Positions 1 through 6,832 of a stretch of DNA of 17,046 nucleotides are shown here, piece after piece (the first letter of the stretch is position 1; every line of letters starts with the position of its first letter). Below the pieces are notes generated by a model that was not told the origin of the DNA, ran no database searches, and saw only the letters and a program-made list of their open reading frames with translations. The position numbers and the translations under genes were made by a program. The stretch comes from ZC4RG25 sp041687075 (GTDB lineage: Bacteria; Pseudomonadota; Alphaproteobacteria; Rhizobiales; Hyphomicrobiaceae). The DNA is taken from positions 1-17,046 of the forward strand of contig JAWLCO010000085.1 of assembly GCA_041687075.1 (NCBI GenBank). Reading direction: 5' to 3'.

Positions 1-489
1 CGTATCATCCACGAACCAGGACAGTTCCTCCGGCGTCATGGACGGCGCGCGCGCGGAGTAGGTGACGATCGGCAGACCTTCGATGTCGAGCCGCTGCGTG
101 ATGGGCTCGTCGATGGTCCGCGGCAGCTCGGAGCGGATGCGCGCGACGGCGTCCTTCACGTCATTGACGGCGCGGTCGACAGGGGATTCGAGATGGAACT
201 CGATGAGCGTCGTCGAGCTGCCCTCGACGATGGTGGACGAGATGTGCTTCACGCCGGGCACGCCGGCGATCGCATCCTCCACGCGTTTGGTGACCTGCGT
301 CTCCAGCTCCGAAGGTGCGGCTCCGGCCTGCGTGATCATGACCTGCACGACCGGTATGTCGATGTTCGGGAAGCGCGTCACCGGGAGCTGCTGGAAGCTG
401 AACACCCCCAGCGCAATGAGCACCATGAACAGGACGAGCGAGGGTACCGGGCGCCGTATCGCCCAGGCGGAGACATTGAGCCGCGACAT
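1..489 (-). CDS. RND efflux pump inner-membrane subunit, N-terminal part (cut by window edge)
   Basis: Proton-driven inner-membrane transporter of the AcrB/MexB (HAE) superfamily, the pump of a tripartite efflux system. Only the first 163 residues are present; full members have about 1,000-1,050. Visible are a short cytoplasmic start (MSRLNVSAWAIRRPV), the first membrane segment at about residues 15-34, and the start of the porter domain with the family motifs FPNIDIPVVQV, AGAAPSELE and VPGVKHISS. The start is the ATG at 489, two bases after the stop of the adaptor gene, so the two are co-transcribed and probably translationally coupled. Substrates cannot be deduced. No outer-membrane TolC-like partner is visible. 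The family call is firm; the subclass is not. Confidence 0.93.
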   Translation of the reverse strand, partial: MSRLNVSAWAIRRPVPSLVLFMVLIALGVFSFQQLPVTRFPNIDIPVVQVMITQAGAAPSELETQVTKRVEDAIAGVPGVKHISSTIVEGSSTTLIEFHLESPVDRAVNDVKDAVARIRSELPRTIDEPITQRLDIEGLPIVTYSARAPSMTPEELSWFVDDT

Positions 490-491
490 GG

Positions 492-1739
492 TCAGCGTAC
501 CTCGCTCACTGTGCTCGTGGGCTCGAAGACGGGACGCACTTCATCGCCGTCGCGCAGGAATGTGCCGGACCGGGCGATCACGATCTCTCCGGCCGCGAGA
601 CCGTCCACGATCTCGACATCGCCACCAGCCCTGAGGCCAGTCTTGACCTGGCGGGTGCGGACCCGGCCATCTGCGACGACCTGGACGCTGGCGCCGTCCG
701 GCCCATAGAGCACTGCGCTCGCCGGCACTGACAGACCGCGGCCGTTGGCGGTCACGACAGTCCCGCGGCCGAAACCGCCGATGCGAAGCGGCTGGTCGCT
801 CTTGAGAGTGATCCGCACCCGGCCCAGCCGGGTCGCCTTGTCGATCTCCGGAGACACGAGCCGCACCTGGCCCGTCACCTCGCCGACGCCCGCCACGGTG
901 ACGACGGCAGGCTGGCCGGCTTTCATCCGGGCAAGCTGGGCTTCCGGCACCTCGGCGTCGAGCTCGATTTCGCCGCGTGCAATGATCCTGAACATCGCCT
1001 CGCTCACGCTCGTAGCAAGCGAGCCCACTCGTACAGTCTTGCGGCTGACGAGTCCGTCGGCCGGTGCCCTGACGTCCGTCTTCGCGCGACGCCATTCGAG
1101 TTCGCGCCGCTGTGCCTCGAGGTGCACCTTCTCGGCTTCCGCGACCTTCAGGCCGTCGCGAGCCGCCACCAGCACCGCTTCGGCTGTCCGTGCAGCGGCT
1201 TCCCTCTGATCGAATACGCTCGCCGAGAGGTGGCCGGCATCTCGCAGCGGCTTTGCCCGTTCGAGCGCGTTGTGCGCCTCCTTGAGCGCCGCGTCGGCTT
1301 GCGTGATGGTACTTTTGGCCTGGGCGATGGAGGCATCAGCCTTGGCGATGAGCGCAGCGTTCTGTGCGAGCTGGGCATCGAGCGTTGCGTGGACGAGCCT
1401 CGCAAGCACCTGCCCCTCTTCAACCCGGTCGCCCTCATCGACGAGCACGTCGAGCACCCGCAGTCCTTCCACCTCCGGCGCGACAAGAATTTCCTCGCGC
1501 GGCACCAGCGTGCCGGTCACCAGAACGGTTTCGACGAAATCCGCAGGCGCGACCTTGATCACGCTCGTTGCCGGCGGCGGGGCCTCGGCCGGCTGCTCGT
1601 CAGCCTGGGCCGCCTGCGTCCTGGTTTCTTCGAGCCATTGCTGAAGCGGCAGGTGACCGGTCGCTGCCAATCCGCCCGCTATGGCGACGGCGCCGATTAC
1701 GGCGGTGAGAAGTACTCGCTTCATGATCAATTCGTTCAT
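492..1739 (-). CDS. RND efflux periplasmic adaptor (membrane fusion protein, HlyD/AcrA family)
   Basis: Periplasmic adaptor that links the RND pump to an outer-membrane channel. Its 415 residues show the expected order: an N-terminal signal or membrane anchor (about residues 7-26), an Ala/Pro-rich linker, a first lipoyl half (APEVEGLRVLDVLVDEGDRVEEGQ), a long Ala/Glu/Lys/Arg-rich alpha-helical hairpin at about 118-220, a second lipoyl half (DVRAPADGLVSRKTVRVGS), a beta-barrel, and a membrane-proximal domain ending near FLRDGDEV. It lies 22 bases after the TetR gene and 2 bases before the pump gene, so the three form one operon. The start at 1739 has only a weak Shine-Dalgarno; the in-frame ATG at 1724 (MKRVLLTAV) gives a more typical signal peptide and may be the true start. 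Confidence 0.93.
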   Translation of the reverse strand: MNELIMKRVLLTAVIGAVAIAGGLAATGHLPLQQWLEETRTQAAQADEQPAEAPPPATSVIKVAPADFVETVLVTGTLVPREEILVAPEVEGLRVLDVLVDEGDRVEEGQVLARLVHATLDAQLAQNAALIAKADASIAQAKSTITQADAALKEAHNALERAKPLRDAGHLSASVFDQREAAARTAEAVLVAARDGLKVAEAEKVHLEAQRRELEWRRAKTDVRAPADGLVSRKTVRVGSLATSVSEAMFRIIARGEIELDAEVPEAQLARMKAGQPAVVTVAGVGEVTGQVRLVSPEIDKATRLGRVRITLKSDQPLRIGGFGRGTVVTANGRGLSVPASAVLYGPDGASVQVVADGRVRTRQVKTGLRAGGDVEIVDGLAAGEIVIARSGTFLRDGDEVRPVFEPTSTVSEVR

Positions 1740-1761
1740 TGGCTGTTGAGCTCGGGTAGGC

Positions 1762-2397
1762 CTATTCGGGCTCGTCTCGTGTCCTGGTCGAAGAGCTCCG
1801 GTCTGAGACAGGGTTGATCAGTTTCGCCACCACCTCCATCAGTACCGGCAGCATGGCCTCCCCGTCGTAATCGGGATCGACGGCCCGGCGCCAGAACATC
1901 CCGTCTCCGATCAGGACAATGATCTGGGCAAGCAGCCGCGGGTCGAAGGCGGGATCTATCCAGCCTGCGTCCCGCGCCTCGGTGAAGATCCGCGCGAAGC
2001 TGTCGATGACGTAGCGATCGACAGACTGGAAGATCTCGCCGACTGCGGGGTTGCGGGTCGACTCGGCCGCGATCTCGATGCACAGGGTCCGCTTCTGCCG
2101 TGGCTCCTCGATGGAATAGTGCCGGGCGAGCTCTCCGAGTGCGGCCATGAGATCGTCCGCCGATGCAAGTTCGGTCAGTTGCCGCGCGAGGTTGTTCCGG
2201 TCCCGCTCCGAGATGCCGGCGATGAGCTCTTCCTTTGAGGCGAAATAGAGGTAGAGCGCGCCGGGGCTCACCTGCGCTTCCTTGCAGATGTCCTGCATGG
2301 TCGTGCGGTGGAATCCTGACCGGGCAAAGCAGCGCTCCGCGGCGTCGAGGATATGTTCCCGCCGGGCAATCTGCGTGGAGGGCTTCAGTTTCGGCAT
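1762..2397 (-). CDS. TetR/AcrR-family repressor of the efflux operon
   Basis: One-component DNA-binding regulator, 211 residues, normal TetR length. The N-terminal helix-turn-helix spans about residues 12-58 and has the family pattern TTMQDICKEAQVSPGALYLYF followed by SKEEL. The remainder is the helical ligand-binding and dimerisation region, with TetR_C-like helices. It is the first gene of the operon with the adaptor and RND pump, the usual arrangement for a local repressor released by pump substrates. A 24-bp palindrome at 2446-2469 upstream is the likely autoregulatory operator. The start at 2397 has no close Shine-Dalgarno (an AGGA lies about 13 bases upstream). A GC-rich hairpin (arms TGGCCC/GGGCCA, 2414-2428) sits just upstream and could limit translation. 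Confidence 0.9.
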   Translation of the reverse strand: MPKLKPSTQIARREHILDAAERCFARSGFHRTTMQDICKEAQVSPGALYLYFASKEELIAGISERDRNNLARQLTELASADDLMAALGELARHYSIEEPRQKRTLCIEIAAESTRNPAVGEIFQSVDRYVIDSFARIFTEARDAGWIDPAFDPRLLAQIIVLIGDGMFWRRAVDPDYDGEAMLPVLMEVVAKLINPVSDRSSSTRTRDEPE

Positions 2398-2441
2398 CTC
2401 TGGTCGTCATTCCTGGCCCGCGGGGCCATTTCGTCAGTTTG

Positions 2442-2469
2442 ATCATAAAACGAACGAACGATCGTTTTA
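2442..2469 (-). promoter_or_regulatory. TetR-type operator palindrome and candidate -10 box of the efflux operon
   Basis: Bases 2446-2469 form an imperfect 24-bp palindrome: perfect 8-base arms TAAAACGA and TCGTTTTA around an 8-base centre, in which two of the four base pairs are also symmetric. The AACGAACGATCGTT core resembles operators of AcrR-like TetR repressors. On the minus strand, TATGAT (2447 to 2442, five of six consensus bases) would serve as the -10 box, so bound repressor would cover the -10/-35 region. No good -35 is seen. It lies 49 bp upstream of the TetR start. The symmetry is seen directly; the role is inferred. Confidence 0.65.
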
Positions 2470-2705
2470 CTTCCGCCGGCTCATATTCTTCAGCCCGGCG
2501 GCAATTTCAAGGCAGAATTTCCGGGTTGCACGTATGGGCGTCAGTTCTGGATTGCAGCCGATTTCTGGCGTCATGGAACGAGGCTATCGCGTGGAGCCTC
2601 GGCGGGGCGCGGTGCGAACCGACAGGTCTGATAATCCATCCGAACTGCCGTTAACCAGAACGTAAGTGTGCCGCGCTTTCGACACAAAACTCATTTAGTT
2701 CCGCG

Positions 2706-2726
2706 CGTTAACAATCAATGTTAACG
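2706..2726. promoter_or_regulatory. Inverted repeat CGTTAACA-N5-TGTTAACG, candidate operator
   Basis: Perfect 8-base arms (2706-2713 and 2719-2726) flank five bases, about 90 bp upstream of the membrane-protein gene. A third GTTAAC lies at 2650-2655, followed by CAG. TTAAC is the core of alphaproteobacterial CtrA sites, but the two TTAA cores here are nine bases apart rather than the canonical seven, so a different regulator is equally possible. The symmetry is seen; the regulatory role is inferred. Confidence 0.4.
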
Positions 2727-2814
2727 ATCTGTCAGAGCTTGGCGGATCACCGGCCTGGAAGCTCCGGAGAACACGGGGCGCCGCTGCATCAGCAAGCTGG
2801 GTGGGGGATACACG

Positions 2815-3942
2815 ATGGATCAGGGGACCCATGTCGCGGCCCACGGCTCGCTCCGGGAAATCCTGCGCGCCATCGAGCTGGACGACGACGATCAGCTTTC
2901 GCTCCCTGGCCTCGATCCCGAAGATCGGTCCGCAATTCAACCTTCGACCGGCACCGCGCTCGTCTGCCGCTATGAACGTCTGCCGGCATCGGAGGGCATG
3001 GCAGTCGATGACAGCCCATCATTCCAAAGCACGGCGCACGAGACCCGCTGGCGCGATCGCATCTCCGGCGATCGGAGGGTTGGATCGGGGATCGCCGTTG
3101 CCAGCTCGCTCTCGGCGCTCCTGATCGCGGGCTCGTTGTTTCTGCTGCCTGCACCGGAGGCCGAATGGGCGCGGGCCACGCTGGACGACCTTTGGCTCGA
3201 GGCCGCAAGAAGCCAGATGGCGTTTGCATCGGAGTTTTCTGCTGCAACCGGGGCCCCGGCGGCGACCACACCGGCGGAGAGCGCTGAGTCGAACGGTGGG
3301 GTAAAGGCCTTTGCCGCCCTGGGGCAGAGAATACTCTCCAGCAGCGTTCATGAAGTCGCTGCTGCCCCCACCGCCTACACCCTCGCCGTTAGGAAAACGG
3401 TCGAGGCACACCCGGGCGGCATCGTCGATTTGCCATTCGACGTTAACGGCGCAGACCGCGCACCGGCCGGCACCGTGCTCATCGTGCGGGGCGTGCCTGA
3501 GAATGCCGCCCTGACGGCCGCCGAGCCGCTGGGCGACGGGACCTGGGCCGTATCCCTCGAGAAGGTGCGGAACGTCAAGCTGACCACCTACGCCGTGCCG
3601 GCCGGAGAAGACCGGAAGTTGATCGCGGAATTGCACTCGGCCGGGGGTGAAGTTCTGGCTCGCGCCTCAACTCGGATGATGTTCGCAGAACCGCCTTCAC
3701 TCACGCCAGCCATCGCAGCGGCCGAGCCGCCTCGGGCGTCCGGCCAGCAACGTACGTCGGCCCCTGCATCCGTCTCTCAATGGGCCTCCCAGGCGACTTC
3801 GCCGCAGACTTCGCAGGCTGGCGCTGCCTACGGCGCCGAATCAGGGCAGACCGAAGCCATCGCCCATTCGGATGCTTCAAGCCAGGAAACTCCTGACTGG
3901 CTGCAGAACGGCGGCCGCTCGGCGCTCGGCGGACCACGCTGA
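2815..3942 (+). CDS. Single-pass membrane protein with Ig-like extracytoplasmic domain, function unknown
   Basis: I do not recognise this 375-residue protein. It has an acidic, soluble N-terminal part (about 1-88), one hydrophobic segment at about 90-112 following a basic stretch (RWRDRISGDRR), so the C-terminal side should be periplasmic. A predicted beta-rich domain spans about 185-292. Its pattern (LPFDVNGADRAPAGTVLIV, VRGVPENAALTAAEPLGDGT, WAVSLEKVRNVKLTTYAVPA) resembles the Ig/cadherin-like modules of alphaproteobacterial surface proteins ('GLPxGAxLSxGxxLxDGTWxL'). A Ser/Gln/Ala/Thr-rich tail (about 293-375) looks disordered. The ATG at 2815 follows GGGGGA at six bases. It stands alone, without operon partners: tetR is divergent and the dehydratase begins 116 bp later. 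A cell-envelope role is an inference. Confidence 0.75.
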   Translation: MDQGTHVAAHGSLREILRAIELDDDDQLSLPGLDPEDRSAIQPSTGTALVCRYERLPASEGMAVDDSPSFQSTAHETRWRDRISGDRRVGSGIAVASSLSALLIAGSLFLLPAPEAEWARATLDDLWLEAARSQMAFASEFSAATGAPAATTPAESAESNGGVKAFAALGQRILSSSVHEVAAAPTAYTLAVRKTVEAHPGGIVDLPFDVNGADRAPAGTVLIVRGVPENAALTAAEPLGDGTWAVSLEKVRNVKLTTYAVPAGEDRKLIAELHSAGGEVLARASTRMMFAEPPSLTPAIAAAEPPRASGQQRTSAPASVSQWASQATSPQTSQAGAAYGAESGQTEAIAHSDASSQETPDWLQNGGRSALGGPR

Positions 3943-4010
3943 TCGCCTTACGAGAAGAAGTCGCCGGTCTGGCCTGAGAACCTGTGCGTTCTGGCGCCTG
4001 CGGCAGAGCC

Positions 4011-4019
4011 TGCTATGGT
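4011..4019 (+). promoter_or_regulatory. Weak extended -10 candidate for the dehydratase gene
   Basis: TGCTATGGT matches the extended -10 form TG-N-TATNNT and lies 40 bases before the ATG at 4059. No convincing -35 is seen at the usual spacing, so this is a tentative call. Confidence 0.22.
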
Positions 4020-4058
4020 CATTCCAAGCGAGCGAGATTCTGCACGGGGAGCCAGTCC

Positions 4059-5786
4059 ATGTCGAAGCCGGAAGACGAGACGCCACGCGAGCAGGGCCTG
4101 CTGCGCGGATTGCAGAACTACGGCGATCGTGACTTCTCGATCTACATGCGCCGGGCATTCGTCAAATCGATGGGCCTTTCGGCGGATGAGCTCAGGCGCC
4201 CCGTGGTTGGCATCGCTGCAACCGCGAGTCAGTTCAATCCCTGCCACCGCCATTTTCCGGAGCTGATCGAGGCGGTGCGGCGCGGCGTAACGGCTGCCGG
4301 TGGTCTCGCGCTGACGTTCCCGACCATTTCGCTCCACGAATCGACGCTGGCGCCGAATTCCATGAAGTTCCGCAACCTCATGGCCATGGACACGGAGGAG
4401 ATGATCCGGGCCCAACCCATGGATGCGGTGGTGCTCCTCGGTGGTTGCGACAAGACCGTCCCCGCCCAGCTCATGGCGGCGGCGAGCGCGGGCAAACCGG
4501 CGATTCAGCTCATCGGTGGACCGCAGATGACCTCACGGTATCGCGACGACCGCGTCGGCGCGTGCACCGACTGCCGCAAGTTCTGGGTCAAGTTCCGTGC
4601 TGGCGAGATCGGCAAGACGGAGATCGAGGCCGTCGAAAGCCGGCTGGTGACGACGGCGGGAACCTGCGCGGTGATGGGAACGGCCTCCACCATGGCCGCC
4701 ATTGCGGAGGCGCTCGGCATGACGTTGCCGGGCACCGCTGCGATTCCGGCAGTCCACGCCGACAGGTTGCGCGCGGCGGAGGCGAGCGGGGCGGAGGCCG
4801 TGCGCCTCGTCCGGTCAGGGCTCACGCCAGATAAGATCATCACGGCCAGGTCGGTCGAGAATGCTGCGCGCGTTTTGCTGGCGCTGGGTGGCTCCACCAA
4901 CGGCGTCATTCACCTGGCGGCGATCGCGGGCCGGCTCGGCATTCCTCTCGACCTTCGCCGCTTCAACGAGCTCTCCGATACGACGCCCGTTCTTGCCGCG
5001 GTGAAGCCGGTTGGCAGCGAGTTCTACATGGAGGATTTCTTCGCCGCCGGCGGCGTCGGCGCCATTCTGCGCGAATTGAAATCTCTTCTGCATCTCGATT
5101 GCCTGACGGTGACCGGCCAGACGCTCGGCGAGCGCCTTGCGGCCGAGGAGGACGCGTATGTCGATCGCCGCGTGATTCGGCCCGCAAGCGATCCGCTGGA
5201 GCCGCAGGGCGGGCTCGTTGCCTTGTTCGGCTCGCTGGCGCCGGACGGCGCCATCATCAAGCGTTCGGCCGCAACGCCCGCTCTGTTCGAGACGGAAGGG
5301 CGGGCGATCGTTTTCTCTTCGCTTGAGGACATGGCCCGCCGGATCGACGATCCCGAATTGGACGTGCGCCCGGATGACATTCTGGTCCTGCAGAATGCCG
5401 GCCCGCGTTCTCCCTACGGCATGCCGGAGGCCGGTTTTCTGCCCATTCCCAAGAAACTCCTGGCCCAGGGCGTCAAGGACATGGTGCGCATTTCCGATGC
5501 TCGCATGTCCGGTACCGCCTACGGCACGATTGTCTTGCATGTTTCCCCCGAGGCCGCGGCCGGGGGCCCCTTGGGTCTCGTGCAAACCGGTGATCGCATC
5601 CGGCTCAGTGTAAAGGACCGCCGGCTCGATCTGCTCGTCGCAGATGACGAGCTCGCCCGCCGCCGCGCCGAAAAGGCGAGCATGGCACCCGAACTGCCAC
5701 CGCGCGGCTACGACCGCCTGTTCCGCGAAACCGTACTCCAGGCCCCGCAAGGCTGCGATTTCGATTTTCTTGTTCCGCGGCGGTAG
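4059..5786 (+). CDS. IlvD/Edd-family dehydratase, probably for a sugar acid
   Basis: Iron-sulfur enzyme removing water from a 2,3-dihydroxy acid to give a 2-keto-3-deoxy acid. The 575 residues fit the sugar-acid branch (arabinonate/xylonate dehydratase type). Candidate cluster ligands are all present: Cys62 (FNPCHRHF), Cys130 in GGCDKT with Asp131 and Lys132 (the Mg site, Lys normally carbamylated), and Cys203 in GTCAVMGTASTM. The catalytic serine motif SDARMSGTAYG places the nucleophile at Ser484. A CTDC pair (Cys169, Cys172) lies between. The ATG at 4059 is chosen because GGGGA lies eight bases upstream and the protein then begins at the usual family N-terminus; an open frame 25 codons longer has no ribosome site. 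It forms a single-gene unit. GTASTM and the lack of biosynthetic neighbours argue against true IlvD; the substrate is unknown. Confidence 0.9.
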   Translation: MSKPEDETPREQGLLRGLQNYGDRDFSIYMRRAFVKSMGLSADELRRPVVGIAATASQFNPCHRHFPELIEAVRRGVTAAGGLALTFPTISLHESTLAPNSMKFRNLMAMDTEEMIRAQPMDAVVLLGGCDKTVPAQLMAAASAGKPAIQLIGGPQMTSRYRDDRVGACTDCRKFWVKFRAGEIGKTEIEAVESRLVTTAGTCAVMGTASTMAAIAEALGMTLPGTAAIPAVHADRLRAAEASGAEAVRLVRSGLTPDKIITARSVENAARVLLALGGSTNGVIHLAAIAGRLGIPLDLRRFNELSDTTPVLAAVKPVGSEFYMEDFFAAGGVGAILRELKSLLHLDCLTVTGQTLGERLAAEEDAYVDRRVIRPASDPLEPQGGLVALFGSLAPDGAIIKRSAATPALFETEGRAIVFSSLEDMARRIDDPELDVRPDDILVLQNAGPRSPYGMPEAGFLPIPKKLLAQGVKDMVRISDARMSGTAYGTIVLHVSPEAAAGGPLGLVQTGDRIRLSVKDRRLDLLVADDELARRRAEKASMAPELPPRGYDRLFRETVLQAPQGCDFDFLVPRR

Positions 5787-5806
5787 AGCTGGATTGGTGT
5801 GAGGGG

Positions 5807-5830
5807 AAGGCGCGGCCTTAATTTGCGCCT
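5807..5830 (+). terminator. Possible weak terminator between convergent dehydratase and tetR genes
   Basis: AAGGC-GCG-GCCTT (5807-5819) is followed by AATTT. An alternative pairing, AGGCGC with GCGCCT (5808-5813 and 5825-5830), competes with it. It lies 20 bases after the dehydratase stop. The stem is short and the T run poor, so termination is only a suggestion. Confidence 0.28.
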
Positions 5831-5924
5831 AGCTCGATTGATCGTTCCGATTATCGCGAAGCTATGGGCAAAAAACGCACCAGTTCTGCTGTGGTGCCGC
5901 AACAGTTCGAGATGGGAATTCAGA

Positions 5925-6608
5925 TTACTCTGCCGGCAGCGACTCCGCGCGCAGGGCGAAGCGCAATACCGTATCGACGGTATTACGCCGCAAGCGCGCC
6001 AGCATGTCCTCCGCGCCGAAATCGCGGCCGAAGATTTTTGAGAAGGTTGCGCGATTGGAGACGTTGAAAAAGCAGAGCGCGCTCACGAGCCAGTGGAGCT
6101 CGACGGGGTCGAGGCCGGGTCTGAACACGCCACTTGCGACACCGCTCTCGTAAATCCGGGTGATGTGATCGATTGCGCTCGCATTGACTTTCCGGATGAC
6201 ATCGGACCGATTGAGATATTCACCGCGGTGAATGTTCTCGATCATCACCAGGCGAATGAAGTCCTCGTTCCGGTGGTGGTGGTTGAACGTGAATTCGACG
6301 AGCTGCCGGAGGGCTTCGACCGGCGGAAGGCCCTCGGTGTCGAGCTTCGACTCGCCCTCACGCACCCTCTTGTAGGCACTCTCGATCGCGTGGAGGTAGA
6401 GGCCTTCCTTGTCGCCGAAGTAATAATAGATCATGCGCTTGCTGGAGCGCGTCCGGGCTGCGATCTCGTCGACGCGCGCGCCCGCAAGCCCGTTGCGGGC
6501 GAACTCCCGGGAGGCAACTTCAAGGATATCGCGCCGGGTGCCCTCGGGGTCCTGGTGGCGCGCCGGCTCGGCGGGTGACTTGCTTCGACCACTACCGACC
6601 TCAACCAT
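5925..6608 (-). CDS. TetR/AcrR-family regulator divergent from the TRAP operon
   Basis: Transcriptional regulator, 227 residues. A hydrophilic N-terminal extension (1-22) precedes the helix-turn-helix at about 24-70 (RRDILEVASREFARNG, ARVDEIAARTRSSKRMIYYYF, DKEGLY). The C-terminal domain has the signature FNHHHRNEDFIRLVMIENIH and RGEYL, typical of the RutR-like subgroup of TetR proteins that often controls catabolic and uptake operons. It is transcribed away from dctP with 220 bp between the two starts, so the TRAP/aroQ operon is its most likely target. The convergent upstream dehydratase gene is a possible second target. Its ligand is probably the TRAP substrate or a product of it; this is inference. 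Confidence 0.9.
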   Translation of the reverse strand: MVEVGSGRSKSPAEPARHQDPEGTRRDILEVASREFARNGLAGARVDEIAARTRSSKRMIYYYFGDKEGLYLHAIESAYKRVREGESKLDTEGLPPVEALRQLVEFTFNHHHRNEDFIRLVMIENIHRGEYLNRSDVIRKVNASAIDHITRIYESGVASGVFRPGLDPVELHWLVSALCFFNVSNRATFSKIFGRDFGAEDMLARLRRNTVDTVLRFALRAESLPAE

Positions 6609-6636
6609 GATGACCTTTCCGCATCAAAGCCCATCG

Positions 6637-6677
6637 CGTCATTGACGTAACTAACTGTTTCGTACACGATCGGTCAA
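6637..6677. promoter_or_regulatory. Candidate overlapping divergent promoters of tetR and dctP
   Basis: On the plus strand TTGACG (6642-6647) is followed after 17 bases by CACGAT (6665-6670), a weak but correctly spaced promoter for dctP. On the minus strand TTGACC (6677 to 6672) faces it, so the two promoters would overlap face to face. Short palindromes lie inside: CGTCA-T-TGACG (6637-6647) and TCGT-AC-ACGA (6660-6669). Either could be the regulator site. The elements are visible; their use is inferred. Confidence 0.35.
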
Positions 6678-6748
6678 TCAAAGGACACTCGTGCGGCGCA
6701 GTCCCGGAGCGGGCCTGGGTGGTTCGGGGCGTCCTGCAAAAGGGGGAA

Positions 6749-6832
6749 ATGCGCGCGTCGTTCGACGCGCGCAAGCTCATTGCCGATCTGAGGACCTCGA
6801 GTCGAAGCCGTAGTCAGGGAGGAGAACCATGA
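6749..6832 (+). CDS. Possible 27-codon leader ORF coupled to dctP
   Basis: An ATG at 6749 follows the purine-rich AGGGGGAA, though the spacing (about three bases) is short. It opens a frame of 27 codons (MRASFDARKLIADLR, then a Ser/Arg-rich end) whose TGA overlaps the dctP ATG as ATGA, the classic arrangement for translational coupling. Its first codons form a perfect 24-nt hairpin that would hide its own start. No relative is recognised, and an open frame of this length in GC-rich DNA can arise by chance. Confidence 0.25.
   Translation: MRASFDARKLIADLRTSSRSRSQGGEP
6750..6773 (+). promoter_or_regulatory. Perfect 11-bp inverted repeat in the dctP leader
   Basis: Arms TGCGCGCGTCG (6750-6760) and CGACGCGCGCA (6763-6773) flank TT. 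In RNA this would fold as at least ten GC-rich pairs with a four-base loop, 55 bases before the dctP ATG. There is no T run, so it is not a standard terminator. It may be a protein-binding operator or an mRNA structure that controls translation or stability. Confidence 0.6.

Larger units (their letters stand above)
2398..2814. other. 417-bp intergenic region between divergent tetR and membrane-protein gene
   Basis: No convincing gene is seen here; the open frames running through it lack ribosome sites and recognisable sequence. On the left it holds the tetR leader with its hairpin (2414-2428) and the TetR operator (2446-2469). On the right it holds three GTTAAC hexamers (2650-2655, 2707-2712, 2720-2725), two of them in a perfect inverted repeat, and the ribosome site GGGGGA (2803-2808) of the following gene. 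The middle, about 2470-2640, shows nothing I can name. Confidence 0.6.

Noticed and set aside
2235..2665. Overlapping plus-strand frames across the tetR start and the intergenic region
   Set aside because: They are antisense to tetR and its operator, lack ribosome sites, and have the Arg/Ser-rich composition of GC-rich shadow frames.
2706..2726. Canonical CtrA site
   Set aside because: The TTAA cores are nine bases apart, not seven; kept only as an unassigned inverted repeat.
4563..4577. CTDC cysteine pair in the dehydratase as a possible extra metal site
   Set aside because: I recall similar CTDC-containing segments in other IlvD-like dehydratases, so it is probably a subfamily feature rather than a novelty.
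4815..5750. Long 311-codon minus-strand frame opposite the dehydratase gene
   Set aside because: It lies wholly antisense to a gene with intact family motifs; its sequence resembles no protein and it is explained by codon bias.
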